This document shows positions 21,351 through 32,471 of a DNA stretch of 64,000 nucleotides, piece by piece. The notes beneath the pieces are model-generated. The model was given only the letters and a program-made list of their open reading frames with translations, did no database searches and was not told the DNA's origin. The stretch is from Serendipita indica DSM 11827 (Eukaryota > Basidiomycota > Agaricomycetes > Sebacinales > Serendipitaceae). The DNA lies in the NCBI GenBank assembly GCA_910890315.1, contig CAJVGD010000046.1:248001-312000 (forward strand), given 5' to 3'. Within the stretch, counting starts at the first letter, position 1. Each line of letters begins with the position of its first letter. The translations under genes and the position numbers were made by a program.

Positions 21351-22648
21351 CTAGGCGGGGGGACGGCCAGAAGCCGACGACGGGTTCTTGGAGACATCGA
21401 TAACACAAGTCGAGGTGCTGTTTCCTGGTCTGTAGAACAAGTTCTCCTCGGACGCGGAAATCATCTCCGGATCCTCTACCAGAACTCGTCTGCGTGGAAG
21501 TGGATGCACCATATCTAGATGTGCATGAGACTTGGAGAGGTTATCTCGATCGCAGTCACAATGGATAACGGTACGGGACGAGTTCTTGTCCGGATTTCGG
21601 ATATGTGGAGTATCACACCCGTACAGCTGAACCAGCCCTCGTCAGTCCATTACAGTATCAAATTGTTGAATACCCACATGACAATTTCGTCCATACTCGC
21701 TTAGTGGCACTAGGTATTGCCTATCGTCGTACAGCCTTTGTTCATCCTCCATTAGCCGTCGAGCAGCCAAGTATTCAAGTACCGAGACGGTTGAATTCCT
21801 GGAACATACTGACTCGCGGGCCAATGTTCTATTGCCTGTACTGACGGCGCGGCTGCGCTGCTGGCTACTGGCTTTGACAGGGCGTGGCTTCTCCTCGCTC
21901 GCCGTGGCGCGCATAGCGCGCAGATTTGAGGAAACTTTGCGCTTAATTTTCCGTAAACCACCCTTTTCCTCTGAATCGACTGATGTTGATGGCGGCTGAC
22001 GCTCGGGCGGTGTCTGTGTCTGCGTCTATATATGAAGGGGTAATGGGATTGAATGGGAGATGTATCAATGTCAGTCCTCGAGGCAGGCCAACCGATTCAC
22101 CCGCTGGTGACAACAGGATCGAAGTCACCAGCATCGTTCGGGTCATGAAGACGGGTACGTACCTTGGTAACGAGAGGCCACGGGCGGAGTATGTTCGACA
22201 GTCCTCCAGAAAGTTTTCGCTTGACGCGCCCAATGTCAAGATTGGCCTTTCCTGGATGAACATTCTCGTCTGTTTTCGGTTTGCTACTTGGCGGCGATTT
22301 GTTCAACTTTGTGATTGACTGAGTGCGTCGACGAGGAAAAGCGACGGGTGCAGCCTTTGGTGGGGGCTGTTGTGGAGTCTTGATCATGATAGTCGGATGG
22401 TTTCTAGCAGGTGCAGCGCCGTTTTGTTGTATAGAAGTCTCCTGTGCCAAACATGAGGCCACGGGCATCGTTTCCTCGGTCGTGTGTGCTCACCGAATGT
22501 GGGTTAGATGGCTCTGCAGCGAGAGATACAAGCTAGTGGTCTTCATGTTAGACGAGGAATAGACGATTGGTTGCCAAAGGGGATGTGGACGCACGAGTTT
22601 GAGCTCTGCGAGGACGACCTCACCTCTGGCTGAGATCTCGTCGACCAT
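21351..22648 (-). CDS. Disordered protein of unknown function
   Basis: I do not recognise the family. Five exons splice in frame: an N-terminal MVDEISARGEVVLAELKLLV (ATG 22646-22648), a Pro/Lys/Ser-rich linker (KTPQQPPPKAAPVAFPRRRT, then a KPKTDENVHPGKAN segment), a basic stretch with RKIKRKVSSNLRAMRATASE, a conserved-looking segment VLEYLAARRLMEDEQRLYDD, and a C-terminal part with CDTPHIRNPDKNSSR and a short CDCDRDN motif, ending at TAG 21351-21353. Introns have good ends, including a roughly 140-base one with GTACGT and TATATAG near 22034-22175. The product of about 290 residues is mostly disordered, lacks a signal peptide or membrane helix, and has basic clusters that would suit a nuclear or cytosolic adaptor. 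The role is unknown. Confidence 0.6.
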
Positions 22649-23180
22649 CGTTGTGGTGTATTTATGGGTATTCTGGTTTGCTGTGGTCCTCAACTGGACC
22701 ACGAGCGCTGGTGGGCGTTGGCAAGGGGCGTTCACCACATGCGCACGCTTGGCTCCTACTTTGTCCAGCCAGCTTAGGTGCATGTTCTACATAATTATAT
22801 GTTCTCCACTAGATGAACAGTTTAACTGAGTGCCAGGCGAATGCAATCGTCCTCTCCTTGGTTCCCTCGGAGCGGATCCTTTTGGCTCCGTGCATTATAT
22901 AATGAACCGTTGATAACTATCATATTTGTGGAGCGTATAAGCCCCTTAGAGTACCCCGTTCCTTCAGGCCCCGGTCAGATTGACATATCGTGAGAGCCCA
23001 TATCATGTCTTTATACAAGTCCGAGGAAATGGTTGGTATTAGGCTACACTACAACGAAGACGAGTAGTACGATGCTGCAGGGCTGTAAGAGCTAGACCGA
23101 GGGAGACAATTACAAGGTAAAATAATCCGGATGTTCCTGGTTCGTGTATCTGCACAGATATCGGTCCAAACGAGGATAAT
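22649..23180. other. Intergenic stretch upstream of the orphan gene
   Basis: About 530 bases between two minus-strand genes. An AT-rich ATAATTATAT near 22789-22798 may serve as the TATA region of the left gene. A 76-codon plus-strand frame (22599-22829) lies over the orphan's first exon and has no support as a gene. Confidence 0.45.
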
Positions 23181-25545
23181 TTAGGTCAGATTGGTGGTCT
23201 GAAGGTTTACTCGGAATATCGAGTCGCATACTATCGCGGAATGAGTAGGATGTGAGGCGTATGGCGCAGTGTACTCACCGCTACTTAGAACATTCCGCAT
23301 CGCCTTTGTCTCCGTAACGCTTGTCATATGGATGTAGAACATCTTTTTTGCCTCCTTGGGCGTATACTCGCGGTAGATTGCCGCAAACTTGTTACGGAAG
23401 ACTGAAGAAACGCAAATGAGAAACCAAATGACACCAAAGGGTATGGGTACTTGCATTTTGAGACACTCTCGTACTCGTTTGGTCGCTCTCCATAGCTCTT
23501 GACATATTTGTTCACTCGAACGCCACTGTTGAGTTTGGACTGAAGAATGTCCACCTGTAGGCCATGAGAACATGTTTCTGTTGCATAGAAGAGAGCAAAC
23601 CTTGTTGAGGAACAAGATGATATTGACGCTGATGAGCAGTTTCGACTTGCAGATTGATTTGAAGAGAAGCAACGAGTCCTCTAGTCGATTCACCCTACGA
23701 TCCTCGGCCAAAGATTGGTCAAAGGCGCTGATAGGTGCGAGGAAAATGAGGGCATCGACGTGGGAAAAATAGGGCTGCCACGCTGAGCGTTGAGTTCGCG
23801 TGCCGCCGACATCGTAAAATGTCCAAGTGGTTCGCTCGCCCACTGTGAGAGCAGAATAAGGATAAGAATAGTCGAGAGAGAAGAGTACGAACTCATGTTC
23901 ACATCGTATGTGTACTCGCTCACACCAATCGTCTTCAATCGTGCGCGAAGCACATCATCTAAGCAGGGTTACTCAGCTCCCGTGGGGCCGCATGGGGACA
24001 CAAGGACTCACCATCCGACGGTACATAGCTTAGCGATGTGATCCGCTCGATATCGTCAAGAAAGCTGTGAAAAGCAATGGTGAGCGCTCGGATGTAAAAG
24101 GGACCAATTGTTGGAGCGGCCATTTGGAAGGGATTTTCGCACGTTCATGGCTATGGCTGTCCCCATGGGAGTTGACCATGACCAAAGAAGCACAAATGCA
24201 TGCCGATTGGTACGGCAAAGAATCCAGGATGGTACGGCGGACGAAGAGCGTCCGCCATCGACGAACGATGAACCGGGACTGTACTCACAAGCCTGGCATA
24301 TCCTCTAGCCTCACGTTGCCCATTTTCAAGACTTGCCTGACCACAGGATCGTGCCACAACGCGAGCATGTCGTCTTTGCAAGCGTTGATGACATTACCCG
24401 GATCCTCTGGACTGTCAAAGTCGATTTCGTCGTCGCTCATCTCGTCTTCATCGTGATCCAGTCGTCCTCGTAGTCTTGAGAGCTTCTTTCCAGTTGCCCG
24501 TACTTCGCACGAATAGCTCCTTCCCCGACGTGAACCAGTTTGTGCCAAGCTGAGTGGCTTCGTAGTCCTCTCCGGACGGATCCAGCCTCCGGAGAAGGGA
24601 GGTTTCAATGTGAACGAGTGGGAGTAGTCGCATGCGCAGAGTTCGGTGATAATCGCTAAGCTTGGGCATTTCTGTTGGCTCCGACAGTGCGGCAGGGGGT
24701 AAAGGGGACGAGAACGGCGTCGTCGGCGAGCGTGTCACAGGTGTTACGGGAGAACTTGCTCCATAAGGATGTGATGACCGCGAGTGAGACACGCTGCCGG
24801 CTGTACTTGGAATGTCCGAGTCGGAAGACATGCCGCTCGACTGCGAGGATACCGCGACACTGGACGAAGAGGCATTCATCCTTGGCGAGCCGTTGAGGGG
24901 ATGCACAGACATTGCCATTGTCCTGGATGGCTTATTCTCTTCAAAGGGTATCGGCTTGGTCGTCGTGAGACTGCTGAGATGCTCGAGGATGATTCGGATG
25001 GACCGAACAAGGTTGAGCTGAATGACAAGCTTCCATAGCTGTCGCTCCTTTTGGAATTCTAGACTAGGCGTCAAAACAAGGCACGACGCACAAAGGCTTG
25101 CTTACGTCTCGAGGCAAAGATGAGCTGGAACTGCTTGAGCGTTGTGCTGACAGGTGATTAGCATGTGTTTCTGCATTTCACATCGTCGAACCATGTACCT
25201 TTTGCCAGATTCGCTCTGTCCTAATTTGTCGGAATGCTGTTAGTGGCAGTGACAATCTAGACGGCTAAGCAAGGACGCACCGAGTAAGAGGACTTTGACG
25301 CTGCTATCGAGTCTGAGCTGTCTCTTATGCTCCGCAATTCCTGCGTCAATCTCGTCACTAACGCGCTTTGCCTCACGTTCCTGGGCTGTGGGAGGAGGCG
25401 CAAATTAGCAAGGACTCAGACAGGAGTCGTTGGTTCATATAAACATGGAAACTCACCTTCTCGTAAGGACCGTTCGGCAGATGTCTCGTCGGGGGCTGGC
25501 CGTATTGCCAGAGTGAGAGGATCCGAGTCGTCGCGCCTTTCTCAT
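23181..25545 (-). CDS. Divergent G-protein alpha subunit
   Basis: Motifs of a heterotrimeric G-alpha are present in order: an N-terminal charged helix (AQEREAKRVSDEIDAGIAEH), P-loop GQSESGKSTTLKQF, a helical domain holding a Ser/Pro-rich insert of about 80 residues (around 24650-24900), switch I LRARLKTIGVSEYTYDVN, switch II DVGGTRTQRSAWQPYF, NKVDIL (the guanine-specificity motif) and a C-terminal SIFRVNLQTTNLT before TAA 23181-23183. The switch II Gln that drives GTP hydrolysis in ordinary G-alphas is Thr here (codon 23799-23801), so intrinsic GTPase activity should be very low, while nucleotide binding looks intact. The start is problematic: ATG 25543-25545 is followed by one base too many (A run at 25538-25540) to reach the RRDDSDPLTLAIRPAP frame. 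Extra G-alpha-like genes are common in Agaricomycetes. Confidence 0.85.
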
Positions 25546-26113
25546 TGTGTCCGTTTGCTAGTAGTGTGGTCGTAATGTTGCAGCGTCTGTGCTACAGCGG
25601 CGAGCGAGAAACAAGTGCCCTCGGAGAATACCGCGGGGGGCGCGCGGTATAAGATACAAATGAGATGTCCGTGAATGCTCTCACGGGGGGCGTTGAGCAC
25701 GACGCCGAGCGAGGAAAGACGGTGGTGCCGGCGATGGACGAGTCCAAGGTGTACGCAGGAACATTGGATTAGCCACCTGCAATGTGTCCCTCACAGTCTA
25801 GACGGGGCCCGCGGTGTTGGGCTGAACTCCAAAGTGGACATCAAATTTAGTGTGCCACCCAGAGGCAGTGAACGTCTTACGAAAATAATACAATCATTAT
25901 TCATCGATTCTCCGAGTTTGCTCGTCGTCAAGCGCTCAGACGTGCTCTCACACACACCGCTCCAAAAACTAGGACGGCCCGAGATACCTGGCGATGCGAC
26001 AACGCTCCGATACGTTTGCATAGACTGCGAGCATTTCATTCCAGTCGTAATTCTACATGCGTGAGAAATCCTAGCCGGCCAGGGGTCGACGAGCCGTCAC
26101 ATGAAATCATTGC
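25546..26113. other. Intergenic stretch with no supported gene
   Basis: About 570 bases upstream of the G-alpha gene and beyond the 3' end of the next minus-strand gene. Frames on both strands (25675-26064 plus, 25791-26039 minus) are antisense to each other, lack domains and are taken as chance. A GC-rich CGCGGGGGGCGCGCGG run sits at about 25633-25648. Confidence 0.45.
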
Positions 26114-26902
26114 CTACGATTTAGTCGGCTCTGGAGGTTGGTAGTTGTAAAAGTTGTTCGCTCCTGGAGCTTGACCGGGTGGTGGTCCCGCAGGCGCATT
26201 GTAGCCCGTATACTGCGGCAATTGAGCCTGCGATGGATCCGTTCCAGGCCCAGCAGCTGGGGGTCCTGCAGGCGGAGGCTATTCAGGGGTCAGCCCAGAA
26301 CACAGGAAAGGAATGCCCGTGAGACGCACCACATAAGGTTGGTCAGGATTATACGATCGTGGGGGCTCCGCAACACCTGGAGTTGCACCTGGAGCAAAGC
26401 CCTTGGCTTCTGGATGCACGCCATTGTTCAAGTATCCTCCTTGATATCCAGGCTGGAAAGGTTGTGGTCCGTTGGGGTAAAAGCCATTGGGAGGGGCGCC
26501 GTATGGAGTGCCATATGGTGGTTGTGGATATCCTCCTGGAGGAGGAGGCCCTCCATATTGCTGTTGTTGAGCTTGTAGAAGAATGGCGTTTTGCGCTCTT
26601 GCTCTTCGCCTGCGTTGGAGAATGCACAATGAGACCAACATTAGCGAGAGAACAACTGGAATGAATGATTAGAATATTCAAGGTGGCAAGCTGTCTACTC
26701 ACGGCAGGCAATGGAAATGCCGATTCTGGCACCGTACGACAGCCCGCTGCTACAATAATATGCTCCATAGCTTGTTATGAGAGTTAAAAGATTATCCAAG
26801 GGCTCTAATGGTAACTTACGCGTCATAATAGCAATACGCTGACACTGGATGCGCCGACAGCAACACCTGCGTCAAGACTGCACCAGATATTATAGCACGC
26901 AT
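26114..26902 (-). CDS. Single-pass membrane protein with Pro-rich tail, RCR-like
   Basis: ATG 26900-26902 gives a clear signal peptide (MRAIISGAVLTQVLLSAHPV) cut near SA-YC. A very short outer segment YCYYDAYYCSSGLSYGAR with two Cys residues follows, then one membrane helix (GISIAC plus VVLSLMLVSLCIL, split by an intron near 26650-26705), a stop-transfer RRRRARAQ, and a long cytosolic tail rich in Pro, Gly, Tyr and Gln (QQQQYGGPPPPGGYPQPPYG) ending PPEPTKS. The architecture resembles the RCR family (yeast Rcr1/Rcr2), which influences membrane-protein sorting and cell-wall chitin, where PPxY-type tail motifs bind Rsp5; here PPY and PQY sequences are seen. Assignment is by layout only, since the tail is low-complexity. 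About 175 residues, four exons. Confidence 0.6.
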
Positions 26903-27097
26903 AACCTCCTGATCGATACGAGTATTTAGCAGAGATTCGTGTACGTAAACTGGGGGGTGGTAGCAGGCCAAGTTTTGCGGCTCCAAACAACCCGTCATCG
27001 CCGAGAGGACAGGATTCTTACCGGGAAGAAGACGGGAAACGACAACGCTCTCAATTATGTAGGTAAAATTTAGACAGATGGTTCCACATGAAGTTCC

Positions 27098-29328
27098 CTA
27101 CTCCTCTTCCTCGTTGACAAGCCGAAGGACATTCGCCATTTCCTGCGCACTGTCTGCGCATTCCCGCAACGCTCGGAGTTGATCAATCACAGCCAATAGC
27201 CTTTCATACTTGCTCTTCTCAATATCCACCTCCACTTGTGTCGGTGGCTCCTGACTTCTAGACCGCAGCTTACCCCTTGGACGACTAGGGACCGGAACCC
27301 CGGCAGCGACTCGCCGCTTCACCTCGTCCTTTGCAATAAGGTCGGCCGCTTGTCGTACCAGAGCCAGGTTAACTTCCGCAGCCCGCTTTCGTGTGCTGGG
27401 CGAGCTTGACTGGGTGGTGCCGACGCTGACCTTGCGAGAGAGCTGCGTCGAGGAACGTTTGAGAGAGTAGACACCTTTGCGCGCAAAGAACTCTTTCGCT
27501 TCGCTAGCGGGAACAAGAATTGGTGGGAGCCTCTCGTTGAGAATGTCCGATGTTCGACTAGAAAGTGTAAATTTAGCATCCCGACGCTCCGTTATAATAA
27601 ACGTACGCATGCTCAAAGTCTGGAATAAGTTGCGGTACCGCACTGGCAGCCGAGCCGAGGTTATTGGTCAATTCGACCGGCAACGATCGGAATTCGGATG
27701 CTCCCTCTGGTCCTGTCTGTCGTAACAGATCGTAGATATGGCTCATGACGAGGCCCTTCTTTCCAATTGGCAGACCCGTGGTAGCTGCCTCTGTGTCTAC
27801 TTGCTCATCTTCGAATACATTCATGATTGCCTGCAACATGTCCAGTGCTAGGAAAATCAGGAGTGTTGTCAATTGACCCCAATATATGCTCACCTTTCTC
27901 CGAGACAAATGGCAATGACCAAGTGAACGCGTCGGCCAGGTTTGGGAGGTAAAATGGATGAGGCGAGTGGTAGAACCATTTAAAGAGCATCTTCGTTCCA
28001 CTCCACGTCATTACTGCTCCCTTGTTCCCGTATATATCACAGTAGTTGGGCGCACTGAATATGGTGATGACCGACGGATAGTTCTCCGAGGTATATTTGA
28101 ACATTGAGTACCTTTCGACTGTCAGAACATTCAATATGTAGAGATGCGTCTCACCCTTCCTTCTGGGCTTCATGTCCCCTGATAATACTGGAAAGACCAT
28201 TTGCCTTGAGAAACTTGCAAACTGCCTCGTAGCTAGAGACCGTTATAATCGGCGCACGTCTAGTGCAAAACGTACGAGTAGTAGTAAGAGCATCCCCTGA
28301 CAGAGTTCTCAAGGAACAGTGGACCACCTGGGAATTCGCTTCCGGGTGGGCAAGGGTCAGCCCATAGTAGGTCGCAGAACAATCCCTTGGTCGGGACCTC
28401 GGCGAATCGATTAATCTGATACGGTCAGAAGGAGCAGGAAAATACACACATCCTCACCTTGTCTATGTCACTAACGCTCTCCAAATCTGGGCCTATCCCG
28501 CCATGTACACAAAAGAATCTGTCATCAACCACGGCCGCAAGTGGCATCGTCTTGAACACCTCGAGGAATGCATCGTATATCCTTTCAGAATACTTCCTCG
28601 TGCCTATGATCTGTCAGAGATGACACTCTGTGGAAAACCTGCTCACATTCGATGCGAAAGGTAAAGTAGTTTGTGAGATGCTTGGATTCATGGTTGCCTC
28701 GAAGCATATTGATTCCGTTCGGCTTCACCAACTTTAGAGCAAAGAGCCATAGTAGACACTCAACCGAGAAGTACCCTCGGTCTACGTAGTCTCCAAGGAA
28801 GAGGTAGTCTGTCTTGAGCGGGTTGCCTCCGAAACTTGAGGTCATAAAGTTGACCAAGTCGTAATACTGTCCATGTATGTCTCCCACAACTGAAATTAGT
28901 CAGATATGTAGGTGTATATCATCATAGACTACTTACTGGTTATGGGTGCGGAAAGGTAGAGTACGTTTCGTTCCGTTTTGAAAATGTCGCCAACTCTCCG
29001 CAAGAGGAAAAGCACTTGGTCCTCAGTGAGACGACCTTCCTGATAAAAGTGAAGACGAAGGAATGAAACATTCGGTATTGGAATGCCGTTATCTTGTCTG
29101 TAGAAATCTTCATCGCTTGCAATGCCGTCCGGTGGGCGGATCTGATAGACAGTGGGCATCAAAGTACGATAAGTTGATGATTTCGATGAAAACTGGGTTA
29201 AATATCCTCAAATGCGTACAACATACCTCTTTGCAGACACGCTGAGTGAGATCTGTAACCCCATAATGCTCCACGAGCTGAGATTCCGATAGTATCAATG
29301 TAGCCGGCGTTACTTGGTCTTCTGGCAT
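27098..29328 (-). CDS. Calcineurin-A-like serine/threonine phosphatase
   Basis: Metal-site motifs of PPP-family phosphatases are all present: [37 protein letters not shown], and the [14 protein letters not shown] box. The N-terminal [20 protein letters not shown] and the later [20 protein letters not shown] are specific to calcineurin A rather than PP1 or PP2A. Many normally fixed calcineurin positions differ ([14 protein letters not shown] where the family has a QFNCSPHPYWLPN-like sequence). Downstream of the core I see a helical [13 protein letters not shown] but no recognisable calmodulin-binding or autoinhibitory segment; instead there is a basic, Ser-rich region and a coiled coil ending VNEEEE at 27098. 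The model joins in frame through a GTACGT...TTTCTAG intron near 27560. ATG 29326-29328 is the start. Probably a paralog of the true CNA1. Confidence 0.8.
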
Positions 29329-29528
29329 GGGAGGGCAGGTCAAGATGCGTCGGCGCCTTGTGGCCAGCCTCAGTCGCAGTGCTCAGTTGTGCATTTAGTC
29401 ATTGTATAGGTTTCTTTAACGTCTTTTTAGCAATAGAGCTTGATCCTGTGGCTCTCTTTTCATGCACGCGATGATAAAGGCTAAGTGGCGCAGTTCAAGG
29501 GAAATGTACAACTTTTGGGTACTCTGCC

Positions 29529-30836
29529 TCACGAGACCAATGGATTGTTGGTCGCAGTCCCCTCTTCCGGCTCGTTGAAAATGTTGATGTTCCAACGGGG
29601 AGTGTAATGATGCGGGATATTGAACCGCGTACGGCTGTTTTTTCCGAGTTGGTTTAGCGTGTCAATATCTTCCTGGCTCAACTCGACTTGCTGAAAGTTC
29701 GAGATGATACGCTCTTGGAGATCGTGAGCACAGATTCGTATAGGAGTGCCAGCTCACCTTCTTGAACGCTCTTTGGAATGACTGAATACCCTCGAGAGAC
29801 ACCCCAAGCTATTAACACTTGAGCCTCGGTAGCACCGAGCCGCTTAGCGATAGTTTGAACCTCTGGGTAGTCGGTAAGCTTGGGCTTTCCTTTCACTGTT
29901 TCACTTTGTTAGTTGATAGTGTGATCAGCAAGACTAATACGAACAGTTATTGCCCAAAGGTGAGTATGCCGTGAGATGGATATTCTTCTCCTTGCAATAT
30001 GCAACCAAGTCGTCTTGTGGAAGCAAAGGGTGCGCTTCGATCTGGTTGACGGTCGGGACAATGCCAGTGGCTTTGATGAGCTCCTCCAAGACCGCGACCG
30101 AGAAATTGGACACTCCGACGGCGCGAACTTTACTCTGAATAATCTGTAAGACCATATTCACGCCAATCAATCTAGCCGTACCTTTGGTAGCGCGTTCATG
30201 GCTTTCCATGTCTCTGCGAGCGTCACGCCACGATCGATCTCAACCCAACCAGGGTTACTCTCGTCTGGAGGATAAAGACTCTTGCCTGCTTTGAAGGCAA
30301 CAGGCCAGTGAATCACTGAAATGACGTCAACAGAGATCAGGAATGATAGAAGGCAACCCACAGTAGAGATCAAAGTAGTCCAAGCCGGTCTGTGCGAGTC
30401 CTTCATCGAGCTGCTTCTCGACTTCCTCTGGACGGAAAGCGTTGCACCACAGCTGCAAAATGTCTTGAGTCTACAGTGTAAACGGTTTACGATACATACC
30501 TTGGAAGTGATGAAGAGCTCCTCGCGCTGAACCTCAGAGGGAATGACTTTTTTGAGGGCTGCTCCAACCTCATCTTTGAAGGGTGAGATCGCGATCTGAG
30601 GATGAGGCGCTGCACATACCTTGATTCTCATAAATAAAGGCCAGGTCGAGATGACGATAGCCATTGCGAACTGCAATTTCGACCTAGTAGCGTTGAAGAC
30701 TTTGTCAGATCGGTTCAGGATTATTTCTAGTACGCACAGCTCGTTCGACTTCCTTGGGCTTGGAGAGCCATGTGCCCAGTCCAATCTGGGGCATCCGAGC
30801 ACCGGTGGAGAGAGTGATAAACTTGCGGAAGGACAT
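29529..30836 (-). CDS. Aldo-keto reductase
   Basis: The product (about 320 residues) has the aldo-keto reductase barrel signatures: [15 protein letters not shown] at the start, [17 protein letters not shown] with the catalytic Asp and Tyr, [10 protein letters not shown] with the catalytic Lys, [10 protein letters not shown] with the substrate-side His, [14 protein letters not shown], and [22 protein letters not shown]-terminal IPKSV motif near 29770 fits NADPH binding. Such enzymes reduce aldehydes, ketones and sugars with NADPH; the exact substrate is not predictable. Start ATG 30834-30836, stop TGA 29529-29531, about seven introns. It is divergent from the RS-rich gene, with 203 bases between start codons. 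Confidence 0.92.
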
Positions 30837-31039
30837 CGTGGTTGTGGTCCAAGTGTTGGTTTGCTTACGCCGAAGGAAGAACGACGGGAGGGAGCGGCTG
30901 AGCGGCCCGCCGTTCCAGCTCACGGCTGACCCATCGCGTATTCCTGCTTGGTTTCTCGAGATTCTTTGCGGCTCTTCGCACCGGGACTCAGTTATGGAGG
31001 CGGCTAAGTTGCGCGCGGGTCTTCTCTTCAACCTCATTC
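30837..31039. promoter_or_regulatory. Divergent promoter of aldo-keto reductase and RS-rich protein genes
   Basis: A 203-base spacer between two outward start codons. No TATA box or other named motif is recognisable. Confidence 0.45.
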
Positions 31040-32196
31040 ATGACAGACGTCCACCGCGGACGAGGGGACCGACATACCGTCAAAGTTGACGCGGAAAGCA
31101 GAAAGGAGACAGATAGACGCTCAGATTCTGCATCTCAACATCATAAACATCACCGTCAACGAGAACGAAGTCCGCATCCTCGTTCGCGATCCCCAAACCG
31201 AGATCATCACAAGAGGAAGCGGCGAGATGGATCCAATTCTCCTGACAGGTACCGCGGAAGAAGCCGGAGTCGGTCTCGTAGCCCTCGCAGGTCGAGGAGC
31301 AGAGACAGAAAGCGCCATAGCCGTCGAAAGCGCTCCCGCTCAGACTCTTCGAATGAGCGAGCTAGGAAGGAGAGAAAGAGACAGAAGAGGAAAGACAAAG
31401 TAAGGCTGCCGACGGCTCTCCAGGGGGGTCTGCACTCACGTTGTGTCAATGCAGAAAGTTAAAGATGTGGGATCTACTCAGTGGGGAAGATATGGAATAA
31501 TATCAGATGCAGAGTAAGTTCTCAGAGTAAAACGAGGTCTGTTTGTATCACTTACCGAGCCTATTCAGCATGCACGACAAGGATCCTGTGTGTATCGTTC
31601 GCTTCCGATCACTGTGTTGCTCACGTTCGCAGGAATTTCGCACGTGGCTGGTTGAGGAGAAATTGACCAATCCCGAAATCATGTCTTCGGACCAGTTGAA
31701 GAGGATGTTTAAAGAGTATGTCTCGCACGCTTCTAGCCATGCCCATGCCTGAAGATGTTGAAACAGATTTATGGAGGATTACAATACCGGTCTGTTTCGT
31801 TGCTCTGACCCGCTGTCAGCTCTGACAACGTGATAGCGACCTTGCCCCATGAGAAGTATTATGATATGCACGCATACGAGAAGCGCATGGCTATCATAAG
31901 AGGAGGAGAAAGCAACTTGCTCGAAGGTCTGGATACATACGACGCCAACGCGGACCTCATCAGTCATAAGAGGGGCCTCAAGCGTGGTCAAGTGGAAAAG
32001 GAAGTCTTTCTCTCACGCGAAGAACTCGAAGACTTGAGAAGAGTCAAGATTGAGCGAGACCAGGTCAGCATCGTGTCCCTAGTTATCCTCCGTCGGAGGT
32101 GGACTCATCACACCCCAGATGACGAAAATGAAACTCCTCGGAATGAATGTAGACAGCAAGACTGGCGTTCGTATGGACACAGTCTACGATGGGTAG
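31040..32196 (+). CDS. RS-rich nuclear protein of conserved eukaryotic type
   Basis: The first 110 residues are a basic Arg/Ser/His-rich region (for example DRYRGRSRSRSRSPRRSRSR), typical of splicing-related nuclear proteins. After a short lysine-rich part come conserved blocks: STQWGRYGIISDAD, MHDKDPEFRTWLVEEKLTNP, QLKRMFKEFMEDYNT and HEKYYDMHAYEKRM, then an acidic helical part and MTKMKLLGMNVDSKTGVRMD before the TAG 32194-32196. Animal and plant proteins share an S-T-Q-W-G-x-Y-G-I-I block followed by a W-L and F-x-E-D-x-N-T pattern in small RS proteins, which I recall without being able to name the family safely. A nuclear RNA-processing role is inferred from the RS tail. Five or six exons. 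Confidence 0.75.
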
Positions 32197-32471
32197 CAGC
32201 GACGAATTGCACACCAATGACGCTGGATGGCGACATCGGGCGTTTGATGGCTATCGTATTTACCGTGTCCAATCACCCCACCGGGCACAGTCAGTGGTCA
32301 GTGTGTCATCTCCGACGGAGCACAGGCCTGGTCCTCCAGCTATTGCTGCTCGGGGCCAAGGCCGACGAATGGCGCTCTCGTAACGCGAGAGAATGCCGAG
32401 GACTTGAAGAACTCTTATCGCAACCGAATATAAAGACCTCCGTGTCGTGGCTCAGATGATCGTCCTAAACC

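Noticed and set aside
22599-22829. Hydrophobic 76-codon plus-strand frame near the orphan gene
   Set aside because: It is antisense to the orphan gene's first exon and promoter and has no ATG-plus-domain support.
25675-26064. 129-codon plus-strand frame and an antisense frame in the G-alpha upstream region
   Set aside because: Low-quality composition, no recognisable domain, and the two frames overlap on opposite strands.
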